In this document: piece after piece, positions 1 through 13,410 of the stretch
How positions within the stretch are numbered: position 1 is the stretch's first letter
How the letters are laid out: the number at the start of each line of letters is the position of its first letter
Assembly (NCBI GenBank): GCA_002104945.1
Contig: MCFH01000001.1
Location: forward strand, 1,949,001 to 2,013,000
Direction of reading: 5' to 3'
DNA from: Piromyces finnis
Taxonomy: Eukaryota > Neocallimastigomycota > Neocallimastigomycetes > Neocallimastigales > Neocallimastigaceae
Length of the DNA stretch: 64,000 nucleotides
Made by a program: the position numbers and the translations under genes
Notes under the pieces: generated by a model
Databases searched by the model: none
What the model saw: the letters and a program-made list of their open reading frames with translations, nothing else
What the model was told of the DNA's origin: nothing

Positions 1-2547
1 ATTTAGAGATTTTGATAATTTATTAAGATGTCCAATATGTAAAGAATTTTTAAATCCAACATTAATTTTAACAAGTTGCCAACATTATGGTTGTAGGTAT
101 GAAAGTGTTAATTTTAAATATTGATTTTTATGTAAATGTAACTAAATATATATATAAATTTTGTTATTGGATAACAATTCATTTTGAATTTTTGAAATAT
201 AATAAAAAGTTATTGTATGAGAAAAACTATAACCGAAATGAATATATGCCCAATGTGTAGACATTCAGCTGACGCAACTGAATTACAGAAAGTTTCATTA
301 ATTGATGATATAATAAAAATTTATAAAAATAATAGGTGATTTTTTTTTTATGAATACTTTTTACAATATTAAATTATTACTATTTTTTTTTTTTTTTTTT
401 TTTTTTTGAAAAAATATATATGAATTATTTTAAATTGTATTAATTAAATTTATGCTATTTTATATATAAATTGTTAAATTAAAGAAAAATAATATTAGAA
501 TTAATAGAATTTAAAAAAAAAAATAATAATAATAGAATTAATAATGTATTGGATACAAAACAAGATTCAAAAATAGATAATCATAAAAGTGAATTAGATT
601 CAAAAGATATAAATTTATCAGACGATGGTGATACAACAATGGCAACAATTGCATTAAGTGATATTAGTAGTCAAGTTGGTACAAATGAGAAAAATGATAC
701 CTTTTTAAATGATAATATTGAACAAAACTCAAATGGCGATTTTAATTCAAAATCTGTTAGTAATAATGGGAATAACGATAATGATAACAATGACAACAAC
801 AACAATAATAACAATGTTGATATAATTGATAATAATCAAAGTGGTAATTCTAGTCATGAATTTTCATCCATACAACCTAGTGGTAGATACTAAAAAAATA
901 AATTATATAATTAATAAAGTTAAATAAATTTAATATTTTATTGTAAAATATTAATGTGTTTTGTTTTATTTTACTTTTATTTTGATAGATGATGAATTTG
1001 TTCAATGTCCACTTTGTTTACAAAATATTCAAGTTAAACGCTTAAACAGACATATGGATCTGAATTGTCCCAAAGAGAGTCCACTTAATGATCCTTCTAA
1101 TAATTCTTTAAACTTTTTTATGTCATCTTCTAAATCCGATAATGATTCTGCATGGAAAAATAAAATTTTTTCGAATCCAATTGTTAAACCAAAGATTAAA
1201 AATAAAACTCAAAAATTAAGATCGTTGGCATATAATTTACTGACAGAATCAAAATTAAGAAAAATTCTAAAGGTAATGATTACATCCATATATATTTAAA
1301 GAATACAAAATAACAATAATAATAACAATAATAAAAATAATCTAATATAAATTTAAAAGGATTTAAAAATACCGTCACATGGTGATAAAATTCTAATGCA
1401 AAAAAGGCATGCCGAATATGTTAATATATTTAATGCAAATTGTGATTTAGATCACCCAAAGTCCCATCAAAGATTAGTTGAAGAATTAAAACGGTGGGAA
1501 AAAATCAATTTTGAAACATCATCTCCTTTTTCTAAGCATAATTCTTTTCCAAAATCATTTTTTTCATCTAGACATAATAATGGTCATAATATCTCAGCGA
1601 ATTCATCAGGATCTAGTCAAAATGATATTGATTTAGAAGAAATAAATAAAGAACATCAATCTTATTTGCAATCTCATAAATCTGATTTTGATTATCTAAT
1701 TAAGCAAATTAAAAAAAGAGAAAAAAAAAAGGATTCAAGTGAAGACAAAGAAACTTCTGGTATTTTTTTTTTTTTTTTTTTTCGTATAATTTATATTTTT
1801 ATATACTTAAATTATATTGAAAAGAATAGAATGAATTATTAATTTATATACGCATTGCATTTAATATATATATATATATATATATATATTGTTAAATTAT
1901 ATAAAAAAGATAAAAATGAACCAGAAGATTTAATTGACTTAGATATTTTTTATGACGAGCATTCTCATATATCTTTCAATTCAAGTAAAGAAAAACCTAT
2001 TAAAAATAATAAAAGTATTAAAAATAAGGTTGTTAGAAAAAAACAAAGTGATAGTGATGATGAATATTATGAAGGCTCCAAGCCTAGTAAGAAGGCTAGA
2101 TCACATAAAACTAATGTAAAAACCCCAACAAAAAGATATAACACGCGATCTTCTCATATTACATTGGATATCAATGATGATAAACAAAATAGTGAAGATT
2201 TTTCAAATATGAAAAGAAATGAAGAAATTTCAAATAATAATAGCAGTAGTCATAATACTATAGAAGTGTATGAAGTTTTATCAAGTGAAAATGAATCAAC
2301 AGAAAAAAATAAAGAAATGAATTATGATACTAAAGAACATAAAAATGATACAAATAATAATGATAACAATCATATTGTTGAAATAAAAGAAGTTCAAAAT
2401 AATTCAATAGATAACATTGATATTACGAAAAAAGTCAAAGAATCAAATCATAATAATGAAGAAATTGAAAATAAAAGTGTAGAACCACCAATTGTTCTAT
2501 CAGATGAAGATGTTATAATGGGTGATAAGATAGAACAGAAAGAATAA
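1..2547 (+). CDS. RAD18: RAD18-type E3 ubiquitin ligase, 5' end outside window
   Basis: RAD18 pairs with the E2 RAD6 to monoubiquitinate PCNA at stalled replication forks. Six exons can be read in one frame: 2-96, 210-335, 485-882, 989-1272, 1360-1759 and 1910-2547 (646 aa visible; the start lies upstream of the window). Exons 1-2 give a C3HC4 RING finger: CPIC, then CQHYGCSYC after splicing, then CPMC. Exon 4 holds a UBZ4 zinc finger (CPLC then a His/Cys pair, HMDLNC). Exons 4-5 hold a SAP helix-turn-helix segment (around DLKIPSHGDKILMQKRH). RING, UBZ4, SAP in this order is the RAD18 arrangement. The C-terminal exon is Asn/Ser/Lys/Asp-rich and low in complexity. Exon borders are my reading of GT-AG sites that keep the frame open. 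Confidence 0.88.
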
Positions 2548-3091
2548 GAAAAATTATAATTTTTCTGAGAATAATGATAAACTTTTTAATTTTTATATAT
2601 GATAATATGATAATAATACCTAATAATTATTATCCTATAATTTATTTATATATATATTTTATGTCATTGCTTCAATTATTATATATATATATATATTAAA
2701 AGAAAATTGAGTTTTTAATATAAAGTGTTATTTTATATTCAATATACCCTAATTAATTTCATTTAACTTATTATAAATTAGTTTGTAAACAATAAACTTG
2801 CTTATGAAAGCCTTAAATTATTAAGTAATTTTATATAACTCATAATTTACCAAACCATTATTATCTGAATATATTAATAAATAAATAAATAAAAATTTAA
2901 TATTTTTATGACATATTATCTAGATAAAATAAAACTTTGCATTATTATTATTTTTTTAATATTAATTTTTTTTTATTTCAAAACTATTATATTTTTTTTA
3001 TTTTTTATATATTATATAATATATACTTTTTATTTATAAATAATAAATAATTTAAATAAATTATCCGATATAGTTAATAGTATTAACAAAT

Positions 3092-5519
3092 TTATTCTCT
3101 ATTTTCATAATTGTTTAGTCCTCTTGCATCGATTAAAATCCCTAGTATAGAATTTGCCATACCACATTTTATTAAATCTATTTAAGAATAATATTTGTAT
3201 ATATTTTATATTTAATGTTATAATAGTCAAAATATTATTTTATAAAATAAATATATATAGAAAATTATATATTTTTTACTCACCTTGGATTTTTATTTTT
3301 TCAGTTTCTTCTGGATGTGCCATATCAAATAATTCAACCTAGAATATTATTAAATTTGTAAGATTTATCGGATATTAATTATATAATAAATATAAAATAT
3401 AATAATATACATACAACAATGTTTTCTTCTTCTATTATTTCAAAACCATATTTGACCATTTTTTGGAATAATGACTATATTTTATTATTATATATGATAA
3501 AATTATTAATTATTATTATTATTAATTATTATTATTATTATTATTATTATTACTTAAATGCTTCATTTACCTTATAATGATGTGTTACTACTGGTTTTGA
3601 TAAGTAACCTACACCTTCTAAATCTAAACATCTAAAAGCAAGTGAAATTGCTTCGGGTTTATTTAAGTTATTTACCATTAAGTGAAAATCAATAAAAGCT
3701 TGGAAATCCTATAATAAAAAGTTATTAAAATTAATAATATAATAAAATAATTAAAATAAAGTTGAAGCGTATATCTTTATTTATTTTTTTATTATATTAT
3801 TTATTCAATACCATTTCGTTATTATAAGTTGGAAATTCTTCAAATACTCTATCAAGAAATATGTCTGAATAAACACCACTGCAGAAATTAGACAATTCAC
3901 TTCTACTTATCATTCCATTTCCGTCAGTGTCAAGATTTAAATATCTTTTTTTTTTTTTTTTTTTTTTTAATTTAATATTTATAATTAATTATTGCTTTAT
4001 TTTATATTTCAACAATTATATGATATTTAAAATTATCAACTTACTGTCCTATTAATATTATATATATTTTCGGTTTGTTAAAATATGAAGAATAATAATA
4101 TGATCAGTAATAAAATTCAGGTAAATTCTATTACTAATATGCTAATGTGCTTTATTTAATAAATACCATAAACAGTCATTGCTGATTCTATTGAAAACCA
4201 ATTATATTTATCATCTTTATTTTCTTTTAAACCGTAAAATTCTTGATATACTGATGATAATAACAATTCTCTTATATTAATTTTTCCTTTATTAAATTAA
4301 TTTTATAATTATTAAAATTAGGAACAACAAAAAAAATAATATTTTAATATTTACTAATTATAATATACATATACTCTTTATATTACCTTTATGACGTGGA
4401 TCCAAAAAGAAAAAAAATTTTCTTGCTGCAATACATACATAAAATTTTTCGAACATTTTATTCATTTCAAATATTTGTGGTAGTGATTTTATTAAATCTG
4501 TTAAATAATCTTCAAATTGCTATTAAATAATTTTATTAAGAATTATTATTTAAAAATATTAAAATTATATTTAAAAATATTTATTATTAATCTATATTAT
4601 TAACATAAGATTAAAATAAAAAATTATAAAAAAAGATAAAGAATAATATGTACTTCTTCAGTTAAATATCCTGTATTATCTGTGTCATATAAACTCAAAT
4701 CCAATCTAGTTTGCTTAAATGATACTAATAATTTATAAAGGTAGATTATTAATGAGTGCTAATATTTTATCAAATTTTCATTTAAATTCAAATATATATT
4801 ATAAATATATATAAAGATTTTTCATTTACTTTTTTTAACAACATAATTGAAAAAATTTATAACAGATATATATCCTGTATCATCCATGAGTTGATAAAAT
4901 ATTTTTGATGAAAAATATTCTTTAAATTTTGTCGGTAATGCTGCAGCAATTGCAGTAAAATCAAAATATGACAATTTCTACATCACATAAAATAATTAAT
5001 ATAAAGGAATTTATTTGAATTATTAATTATTAATTTCATACTTATCCATTTATTATAATAAAATTTATTAATAAACTTTTTAATTACTTTATATACTTGA
5101 GTATCATGATTATTACTACTTTCACACAAGGCAATCCATAATTCATCTAAATCATCTTCTGATAATAAATTATTATTAACTTCTGTATGTACACTATAAT
5201 AACTAGCCTTTTGTAATTGATTTTGTATTTTTGTATTCTTCTTTTTCTATTCCCATTATAAACAATGATAGAAAATAAGGATTTTTTAATTATATATTTT
5301 TATTGAAATTTTAATAAAATAATATATTTCCATAATTATGAAATTGCTAATATATACTTTAAAAAAGAATTGTGGAATTTTATAATTATTTTTTATACTA
5401 CTATTATTATAACCCATTAATTCCTTAAAATATTCTTGTTCAATAGCTTCCTCTGATTTATATAATTCTTTGACATTTTCGTCATCTACAATTTCTTTCA
5501 AGGCTGTTGCCCAAGACAT
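3092..5519 (-). CDS. PP2A regulatory subunit B''-gamma (PPP2R3C/G5PR-like)
   Basis: This is a multi-exon gene for an EF-hand regulatory subunit of protein phosphatase 2A, the family of human PPP2R3C and plant TONNEAU2. Exon 1 (5519-5358) starts MSWATALKEIVDDENVKELY and ends IPQFFFK. Later exons read, in order, DELWIALCE, FNYVVKK, FKQTRLDLSLYDTDNTGYL, CIAARKFFFFLDPRHKG, NWFSIESAMTVY, an EF-hand loop DTDGNGMISRSE, FLDRVFEEFPTYNNEMDF, and ELFDMAHPEETEKI. The last exon (about 3141-3092) gives GILIDARGLNNYENRE and then stop. The protein stops just after the conserved YENRE, where the animal protein has a short further tail. Introns are AT-rich, roughly 50-150 bp. Family members act in cell-cycle, cytoskeletal and centrosome-associated control; a link to basal bodies in a zoosporic fungus is inference. 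Confidence 0.85.
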
Positions 5520-7044
5520 TTTTATTGTTATTAATTTATTATTTATAATTGCTATTAATATATATAATAGTTATACTTTATTTTTATGGTATTTTTAATT
5601 ATAATTGAAATTTAGATTTGAAATTTCAATTAATATTTTACTTATCTAATATTATGACTTTTTTTAAGTATATAAAATATTTAAATACTTAAATGTCAAT
5701 TATAATTTTTCTTTTTTATGTATTATATTTTATATTTTTGTTATATTTTCTTATAATAAAAAAATTTATTAATCCATAAAAATATATTTTTCACTTTTGC
5801 TTGATTATGGGAAAGATTCCAATTTTTTTTTTTTTTAAATTATAATTGCTTTGTTAATGCAAATTATTGAAGTTATTTTTATTTTATTTATTTTTATTTG
5901 TTTAATTTAAAAAGGAGAAGATATGATTAATATTAATAATATATTTCTATTCTTTTTCTTTTTCTTTTTTCTTTTCTTTTTCTTTTTTCTTTTCTTTTTT
6001 TATTTTTATTGATAATTGAAATAATATTTGTTTTTATTTTATTTTATTTTTTTTTAAAAAAATTATAAAAGCTATTAACAATTTTACTTAGAATAGAAAA
6101 TATATATAATGCTTTAAATTATATAATATAATTTATATAATTGATATTGGAATATTTTACTTTATTAATAATTACTGTAAATGTTATCATTAATAATGTT
6201 AATTTTGTTTATATATATATATCTTTCTAAAAATAAATTATAATTTATTTATAATACAAATTTTTTTTTATTTTATAAAATAATAGAATTAAATATTAAA
6301 TTGAATGATTATTAAAATGTGTAATAATAATATATATATATAAATTAAAATGTTAATTTTATTTAGTGCTATTACTTTATTAATATTATCGTTTGCCAAT
6401 ATTATTTATATTTAGTATTTTTTTTTTTTTTTTTTTTTTACTCTAAATTACAAAAAAAAAAAATAACAATAATTTCTAATAATATTAACAATTAGATTTC
6501 TTCTCCTTTAAATTATTAGCTTTTATATTTTTTTTTCTTTTTCTTTTTTAGTTTTAAAAAGGGAAATTTTATGAAAAACTATTATTATGACTACTTCAAT
6601 TTCATACACGTGATCATTACCAATATTTTTTTTTATTATATTAATATATTTTTATTTTTTGTGTAACTATTATAAAGTTAATTAAAATTTTAAAAAGTTT
6701 ATTAGTTATAAAAACTTAGTGTATTTTTTTTTTTATTATATAAAGTGTAAAGCAGCAGCATAATAGTTATTATATTATATTTGTATTATTATATCTTTTT
6801 ATTTAATAATAATCTTATAAATAAAATATTTAAATTATCATTATACTTTAAAATATTTATATTTAATGATAAAAATTTCTAACAAAAGAAAAAAAAAAAA
6901 AGATAGTTTCTACAGTAATAAGAATAATAGAAATTCTGTTAAAAAAAAAACAAAATATCCAAATATTATATTTTTAAAGAATGCAATATTATAAATGTTA
7001 ATGAATTTTTATGAAGGATAGAAAAGATTATATGAGCTTTTATC
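5520..7044. other. Intergenic, AT-rich
   Basis: This 1.5 kb separates the divergently placed ends of the PP2A subunit gene and the first calcium channel gene. It contains a pyrimidine tract of TTTTC-type units (about 5951-6003) and several poly(T) runs. I see no coding sequence or RNA gene in it. Confidence 0.6.
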
Positions 7045-10000
7045 TTATTGAATTATAATTTCATCTTCATATTGTCGATTCTTATTATTTTTAAATTTAT
7101 GTTGAAGTTTATAAATATTGTATACAACTGAGAATGGTATTTCTTCATTATCTACTGAAGAAATCTTTTCATGAGATGAATATTTATTTTTTGAAATTAA
7201 CATATATTTACCTTTAAAGAAAGTTTCTGAAAAAGTTTCTTTTAATGGTATTTTGAATTTTTTATTTTTTTCTGAATGAAAATTATCAAATACATAAGCT
7301 CTGTTACTATTCATTCTTTCAAATTTTTTATTAGGTTTAATGTTAAACTCATCTGATGATATGGATGAGAAACTATAGTAATTTTCATTTTTATAATTAA
7401 ATTCCGAATCATAATCACTGTTATTTTCGTCTTCAAAAAAAACAAATTCATCATTTTGATTGTTATTTATTTCATCATTGAATGATGTATCTTTCAAACC
7501 AATTGTTTTTTCTTCATCTTCTTCACTTTCTAATGTCATTTCGGATGGAGAACTGACAGTTAATATGTTGATATTATTAATACTATTGTCGTTTGTGTCT
7601 TTATCTGATGAATAGCGATGTCTTATAATTGGATTAAATTGACTTGAAGTTCCATTATCTTGATTATCATTATCATCATTGAAATAAAAGCTAGCATTAG
7701 AAATATCTTTACTTTTTAATTTTTCTGAAAGATTTTTTGAACTTGAAGAAATTTTTTCTTTACTTCTCATAATAACTTTCTTTTCATAACCAGTTTTTGG
7801 TATAATTTTTTCTTTTTTAATATACGATTCTGGAAGTTCTTCTCCCATCCAGCAATTGAGAAAACTGAAAATCACATTATTATAATTACATTTATTATTC
7901 TTAATTTTAATGTTTTTAAAAAGATCTTCGATTGGTGGTTTTGTTGCTAATAAACCATTTGCACGTTCATGATTTCCCCATTGAATTCCTTTTGGTAAAT
8001 CAAAATTTTCATAAATACTAATTAAATCTATGAATTCAACTTCACCAGATTTGTTATCATCATATTCAATCCATTGTTCATTAAACTTATCCCATACCTT
8101 TTCTAGTCTAGCAATTTCATCATGTTCTTTTAAGACTGTAATAAAAGTGTCGACAGTAATGGCTGAAAAACTATTTAAAAGAATCCAATTTAGAATAATA
8201 TGTAAAGTAATATAATATATCGATGCATATTTCGAACCACAATTTTCTATTTTTGGATCACAATTAGTAATAGTTTTCCCCATACAATCAGCCATACCAA
8301 ACGGCCAGCCTTCACCTTTATTTAATTATTTATATATAATTAAAATAAACACTATAAAAAAATAATAATAATGTATTATATATATATAAGTTTTATTTAC
8401 CAGTAGAAAATATAAATACTGTTTGAAGACTTCTTCCAAATGAAGAAAAATTGACATCCTTATTTAAATAATTTGTATGTTCGATTTTAATATCACCAAA
8501 ATATGTATATCCAATGATAGCATAAACAAAGCAAGTAAGAAACATTAACTAAGTATTTATTTATAATAAAAAAAATATATATTATTAATTAATTTAACAT
8601 TAGTATTAATATATAATTTTTTTTTTTATATATTTTTTTTTTATAATTTTATATTATTACTTACAACCAACACATTAATCAATTGCGTAAAATTAAACAT
8701 AACAGCCATACCTAAAGCTTTGATACCTCTAGAATATTGGAAAATACGGATAATTCTAATTACTCTTATCAATACAAGTAATGTAGTTGGGATTATTGAC
8801 TCAAAAACGATCGAAATTATTGAAGTTACTACAATAATTAATGATAATACATTCCAAAAATCTTTAAAGAAATCTTTAATACCATATGCTTTATAAAGTA
8901 ATATCAATTCCCCAATATAAATTAAGGTGAATACAATTTCTGATAAAAATAAAAATATTTTTAAAGTATGATTGATATTATAACTCATTAACATCATGAA
9001 AACAATATTAATACAAATGATAGTTAACATTATTTTATTGAAGAAATTGGATTTAACTAAATTTAAAATTCTACGATTTTCTTCTTTTATAGATTCGACT
9101 TTAGATAGTTTTGGTGAATTTGTAATTAAAATTTTTAGGTAGTCTAATATTTTTCTTTGTCCGTTTGTTAAATACTATATTATATATAATATCAAATAGA
9201 AACATAATTTTTAAGAACATGGTTATAGTAATCATTTTAATTTTTATTAATAATTTTCTAAACATACCTGAATACCACTTAAAATATCTTGATTCTTTTT
9301 CAAACTACTAAACGTTACGGCTGTAATTACTGAAAGAAAAAGCCAATTTCCAATTAAAATTGCACCAACGAAAAAAATAGAATATCCTAGGTGAATTTTT
9401 TCTGGTCTAACAGTATCATCTGATGAAAGATTAATATAACGATACATAATATCTGGCCATGCTTCTTGATGTGATACCACAAAAGTACTTAATAGTCCAT
9501 CAAAGAAATTATCATATGTAACGGAATATGGTACCCAATGACGTTCTACAACATTATCAAAACGATCCGTATAATTACCTACACATTTATCATGCTCTAA
9601 TATTGTAGTATCACTACATTCCCAACCTTTATCAACAAATAGGGATATACCAATTAATGAACAAATTAAGAGATAAAATGCATAAGGAATAAAAGCTATA
9701 AAAATTGATGGTATAGTTTTCCATATAGCAATGGTTACAATTCGTAAACCATTTTGCATATAAATGAAGCGCATAATATAGCAAAGTTGTAAAAGTCTAA
9801 TTGAATGAAAATCATCTCTGTACTTTGTTACATTAATTATCGAAATAAATACAGTGAATATATCGATCCAGCATTTAAACTTTTTCAAATAAGCTTGTTT
9901 AGAAAATATTACTCCATTAGCAATAAATTTTAATACTATGTCAAATGAGTAGAATGCAGCAAATAATATATCTTCCATTAAGATGAGATTGTAATGTTTA

Positions 10001-12304
10001 CTTTCTTTAAGCTTTGGTGATTCAAATACAATTGAAATACAACTTAAAATTGTAACTATATTTAATATTATAAAATATATTTGATTTATACTTAATTTAT
10101 AACACAAATGAACTAAATATGAATCTCTATAATTTCTATATATTTTTTTCAAATATCCAATTGATGAATTATCAATAAATATTTCATTATTGTGTTCTGC
10201 GTTTTCATCTATTTTTGCTAAATTAATAGCTTTATTTTTATCTTGGGAATATTCATTTTTATTTAAAGAATCAGATTTTGGATTTGAACAATCAGAACTT
10301 TCATCGTCTATAATCATGTTTTTATCGAAATGATTTATATTTATATTTTCTTTTTTATTAAAACTTCTTTCACTATTCTGCCTTTTACTTATCTTCTTTG
10401 CTTTTATCATTTCAGTTCTTGTTTTACTTCTTTCAATATTATTAGAGAAAACCGTTGGGAAATTAATTTTTTTTGATGCTTGTTCATTTAATCCAGGATA
10501 TTTTTCTTTTAATTTTGATATATTATGAGATATAAGATTTTTAACTCTATGTTTTGACGTTTTTTTTGATATCGCGTCATTTGAATTATCATTTTTTATA
10601 ATATCATCATTACTATTTATTTTCTCCATATCTATTGGTATATAATCTTCATAATTGTTTATAAGACTAATGATGCAATAAAAAAGAAAGTTAAAAAATA
10701 ATTATATCAGTATAGTTTAATCAATATTATTTTGCAATAATACTATATTTAATTTTTAATGAACCTACTTTTCGCCACTACCATAACTGCTTATATTATC
10801 ATCAAGATCTGGTATTGTCATATTTGAATTGTAAATTTGATTATTTTTATTAGAAGAATGTGAATCGATAGATTTACCTTTATTAATAGTTTTTAATGGT
10901 ATATCTGTAGTGTAATCTTCATTTTTATCTTCTTGTTCCTTTTGCTCATTAGATACATAAGTATGATTTCTTTTTAATGCTTGAATTAATGAAGTGTTAT
11001 TTATTAAATCCTCTTTATTTTCTTCCTCCTCTTTTTTCAATTTTTCCATTTTATTTTCATCTTCTTCTATATCTGAATCTGTTGCTAATGCTGTATATGA
11101 AGGACCTTCAATTCGATTCCGTTGTGTAAAAATAGCATCTTCTTCAGGATCGAATCTTGCATCAAATAATTCATTTAAAACATATTTAATAATATGTTTG
11201 GCGTCTCGTTTATCCTTATTTAATTCCTGGAAGTTATAATTATTTTTTATTCTATCAATAATGGAATTGAGTAAAATCGCCACCAAAAATTGAGAGAAAA
11301 TATAAGCACCAATAATAATTATAATAACAGGAATGATAGTTGCATAAATATTTTTTGATTCTGCTACATTTGTTTTAATAGAATCCCAATTTTCTACTGT
11401 ATAAAGCTGGATAACCGAAAGAAAAGAATAAAAGAAATTTTCAAAATTATTTTGTGGTTTATTATTGCTAAAATTCATACCTCCTTCAAAAAATTGAACT
11501 GCAAATAAACTGAAACCGATAATAGATAAACCCCAGATAGTAAAAAGGGAAACTAGCGGTTTTGCTGAATCACAAAACACAGAAATTAAATTTGACAGTT
11601 GTGGTAAAAATTTTGTTAAACGTAAGACACGGAATGTACGCAAAACTCTAAAAACAGCAATACCATTATCACTTTGAGCAAGCAATTCTCCAATAGAAAT
11701 AAGTGTAAATATCCCGTCAGTAACATTATAAAATGAAGAGGTAATATAGCCTCTTAATCCGAGAACGTAAATTTTTATTATCATTTCTAATATGAAAATA
11801 ATGGTGCATACCAAACTCATATAAAATATTTTTTCACGAGTGGCCTCAGAAATCTCATTACTTACCATACAAATAAAAATAGTATCGATAATTGTAATAC
11901 AAAGGATAATATTTTCAACCCATTGTTTATTAATGAATACTTCTAATTTTTTTCTAAGTTGTTGATTTTTATCAGTTGAATCAATATTTGATATGAATGT
12001 TTTTTTCATTTTGAAGTTATATGTTTTATGAATTGTAATCGAATTTTGTAAATTTGATACTACAGTAGCTACAATTAATTGTAAAATTAACCAATTTCCG
12101 ATAATAATAATTAATATAAAAAAAACTATAACAATTTTATTGGTAACACTTGAAACTGTAAAATAAATATTCGACCATCCCTCTGTTGTTAAAATCTTTT
12201 TATTTATTTATTTAAATATTCATTTTAATATTATGAAATAAATAAAATTTTATATTCATAAGTTTTTAATTATTAATTAAATAAAAATAAAATAAATAAA
12301 AAAA

Positions 12305-12399
<95 letters not shown>

Positions 12400-12424
12400 A
12401 CAAACAAACAAACAAACAAACAAA

Positions 12425-12484
<60 letters not shown>

Positions 12485-13410
12485 ATATGTTTATATATAT
12501 TATTTATATTTTATAAAAAAAAATAATAATATACATACCTGAAATATATTTAAAAAGGAAATAAGAACATTATCAAAACTAATGGTACCTTTATCAGGAT
12601 TAATGTGAACATCTTGACATGTATATCCTTTTGGACATTGATTACTACTTGGTGAACAAATTAACTCTTCATTAAATATTTTCCCTTCATCATTAACACA
12701 TCTATAGGATAATCTACCTCCTAAGAATGCCACTGATATTAAACCAACACTAGTGAAGAAAAATCCTGTAAAGATTCCAATATCTTTAAGGATAGGCAAT
12801 GAATTGCTTAAGGCTAAACAAATTGTTTCAACATATTGTAAACCTATAAATAAATAATATACCATAAATAATCAGATAGCATTAACAATTATTATAATAA
12901 TGATTATCATATTTTATAAATTATAATATAAGAATTATGAAATAATTAAAATATTAATAATAAGTATCTTTATATGTCATAACTATTTTAACACAATATG
13001 AAATGAAATATAATAAATTTATTAGAAAAATTACCTGGTATTTTTGGTAGATATTTAATAATTAACCATAATCTAATAGAAGTAAAGTTTGGTAAGTTAT
13101 ATAAAGAACAATAACTTATAATACCAACAGTAACATTAAATAAACCCCAAAATGTAGTTAAAGTCTTTTTTATCGGAGTAATTGATAAATTTATTATACA
13201 ATCAATTAAGAAGAAGACAGAATACATTTTATCCAATTCAAAGAATATAATATTTAAAAATTTATTTTCACTCTTAACATTACCATTTGACAGTGAAATT
13301 GCACTAAAAATTAATATAACGATGTTTACCATCGCATATATTTTACTATTTATAATAGTAGTTATTTTATCTTTATATGTAGTATATGCTCTTGATAATA
13401 GATTTGCCAT
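7045..13410 (-). CDS. CCH1-like voltage-gated calcium channel alpha-1 subunit, copy 1
   Basis: A four-domain voltage-gated Ca2+ channel pore subunit of the plasma membrane (fungal CCH1 relatives work with MID1). Seven exons keep one frame: 13410-13035, 12843-12539, 12195-10769, 10666-9268, 9174-8665, 8548-8401 and 8315-7045, giving 1811 aa. The four pore loops read TTEGW (E232), YTVENW (E495), SHQEAW (E1104) and STGEGW (E1390): an E/E/E/E ring, as in Ca2+-selective channels. The STGEGW codon is completed only after splicing between the last two exons. The domain II S4 is charged (FRVLRTFRVLRLTKF), but the domain III S4 is poor in Arg/Lys (SIRLLQLCYIMRFIYM). An EF-hand-like loop (DDNKSGEVEFID) follows IVS6. 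The C-terminus is a Ser/Asn/Asp/Glu-rich tail. Its paralogue lies just upstream in the same orientation. Confidence 0.9.
12296..12483. repeat. (AAAT)n microsatellite with an AAAC core, in a channel intron
   Basis: About 190 bp of tetranucleotide repeat lies inside the intron between exons 2 and 3 of calcium channel copy 1. It is AAAT-type throughout except for a block of about seven AAAC units near 12400-12422. Paralogue copy 2 has no intron at this position. Confidence 0.95.

Noticed and set aside
3154-3342. 62-codon plus-strand frame
   Set aside because: Overlaps the last introns and exons of the PP2A subunit gene on the minus strand, whose conserved sequence explains it.
7045-8295. Separate gene starting at Met 8295
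   Set aside because: The Met lies inside the conserved pore IV sequence; splicing to 8548-8401 completes STGEGW, so it is the last exon of channel copy 1.
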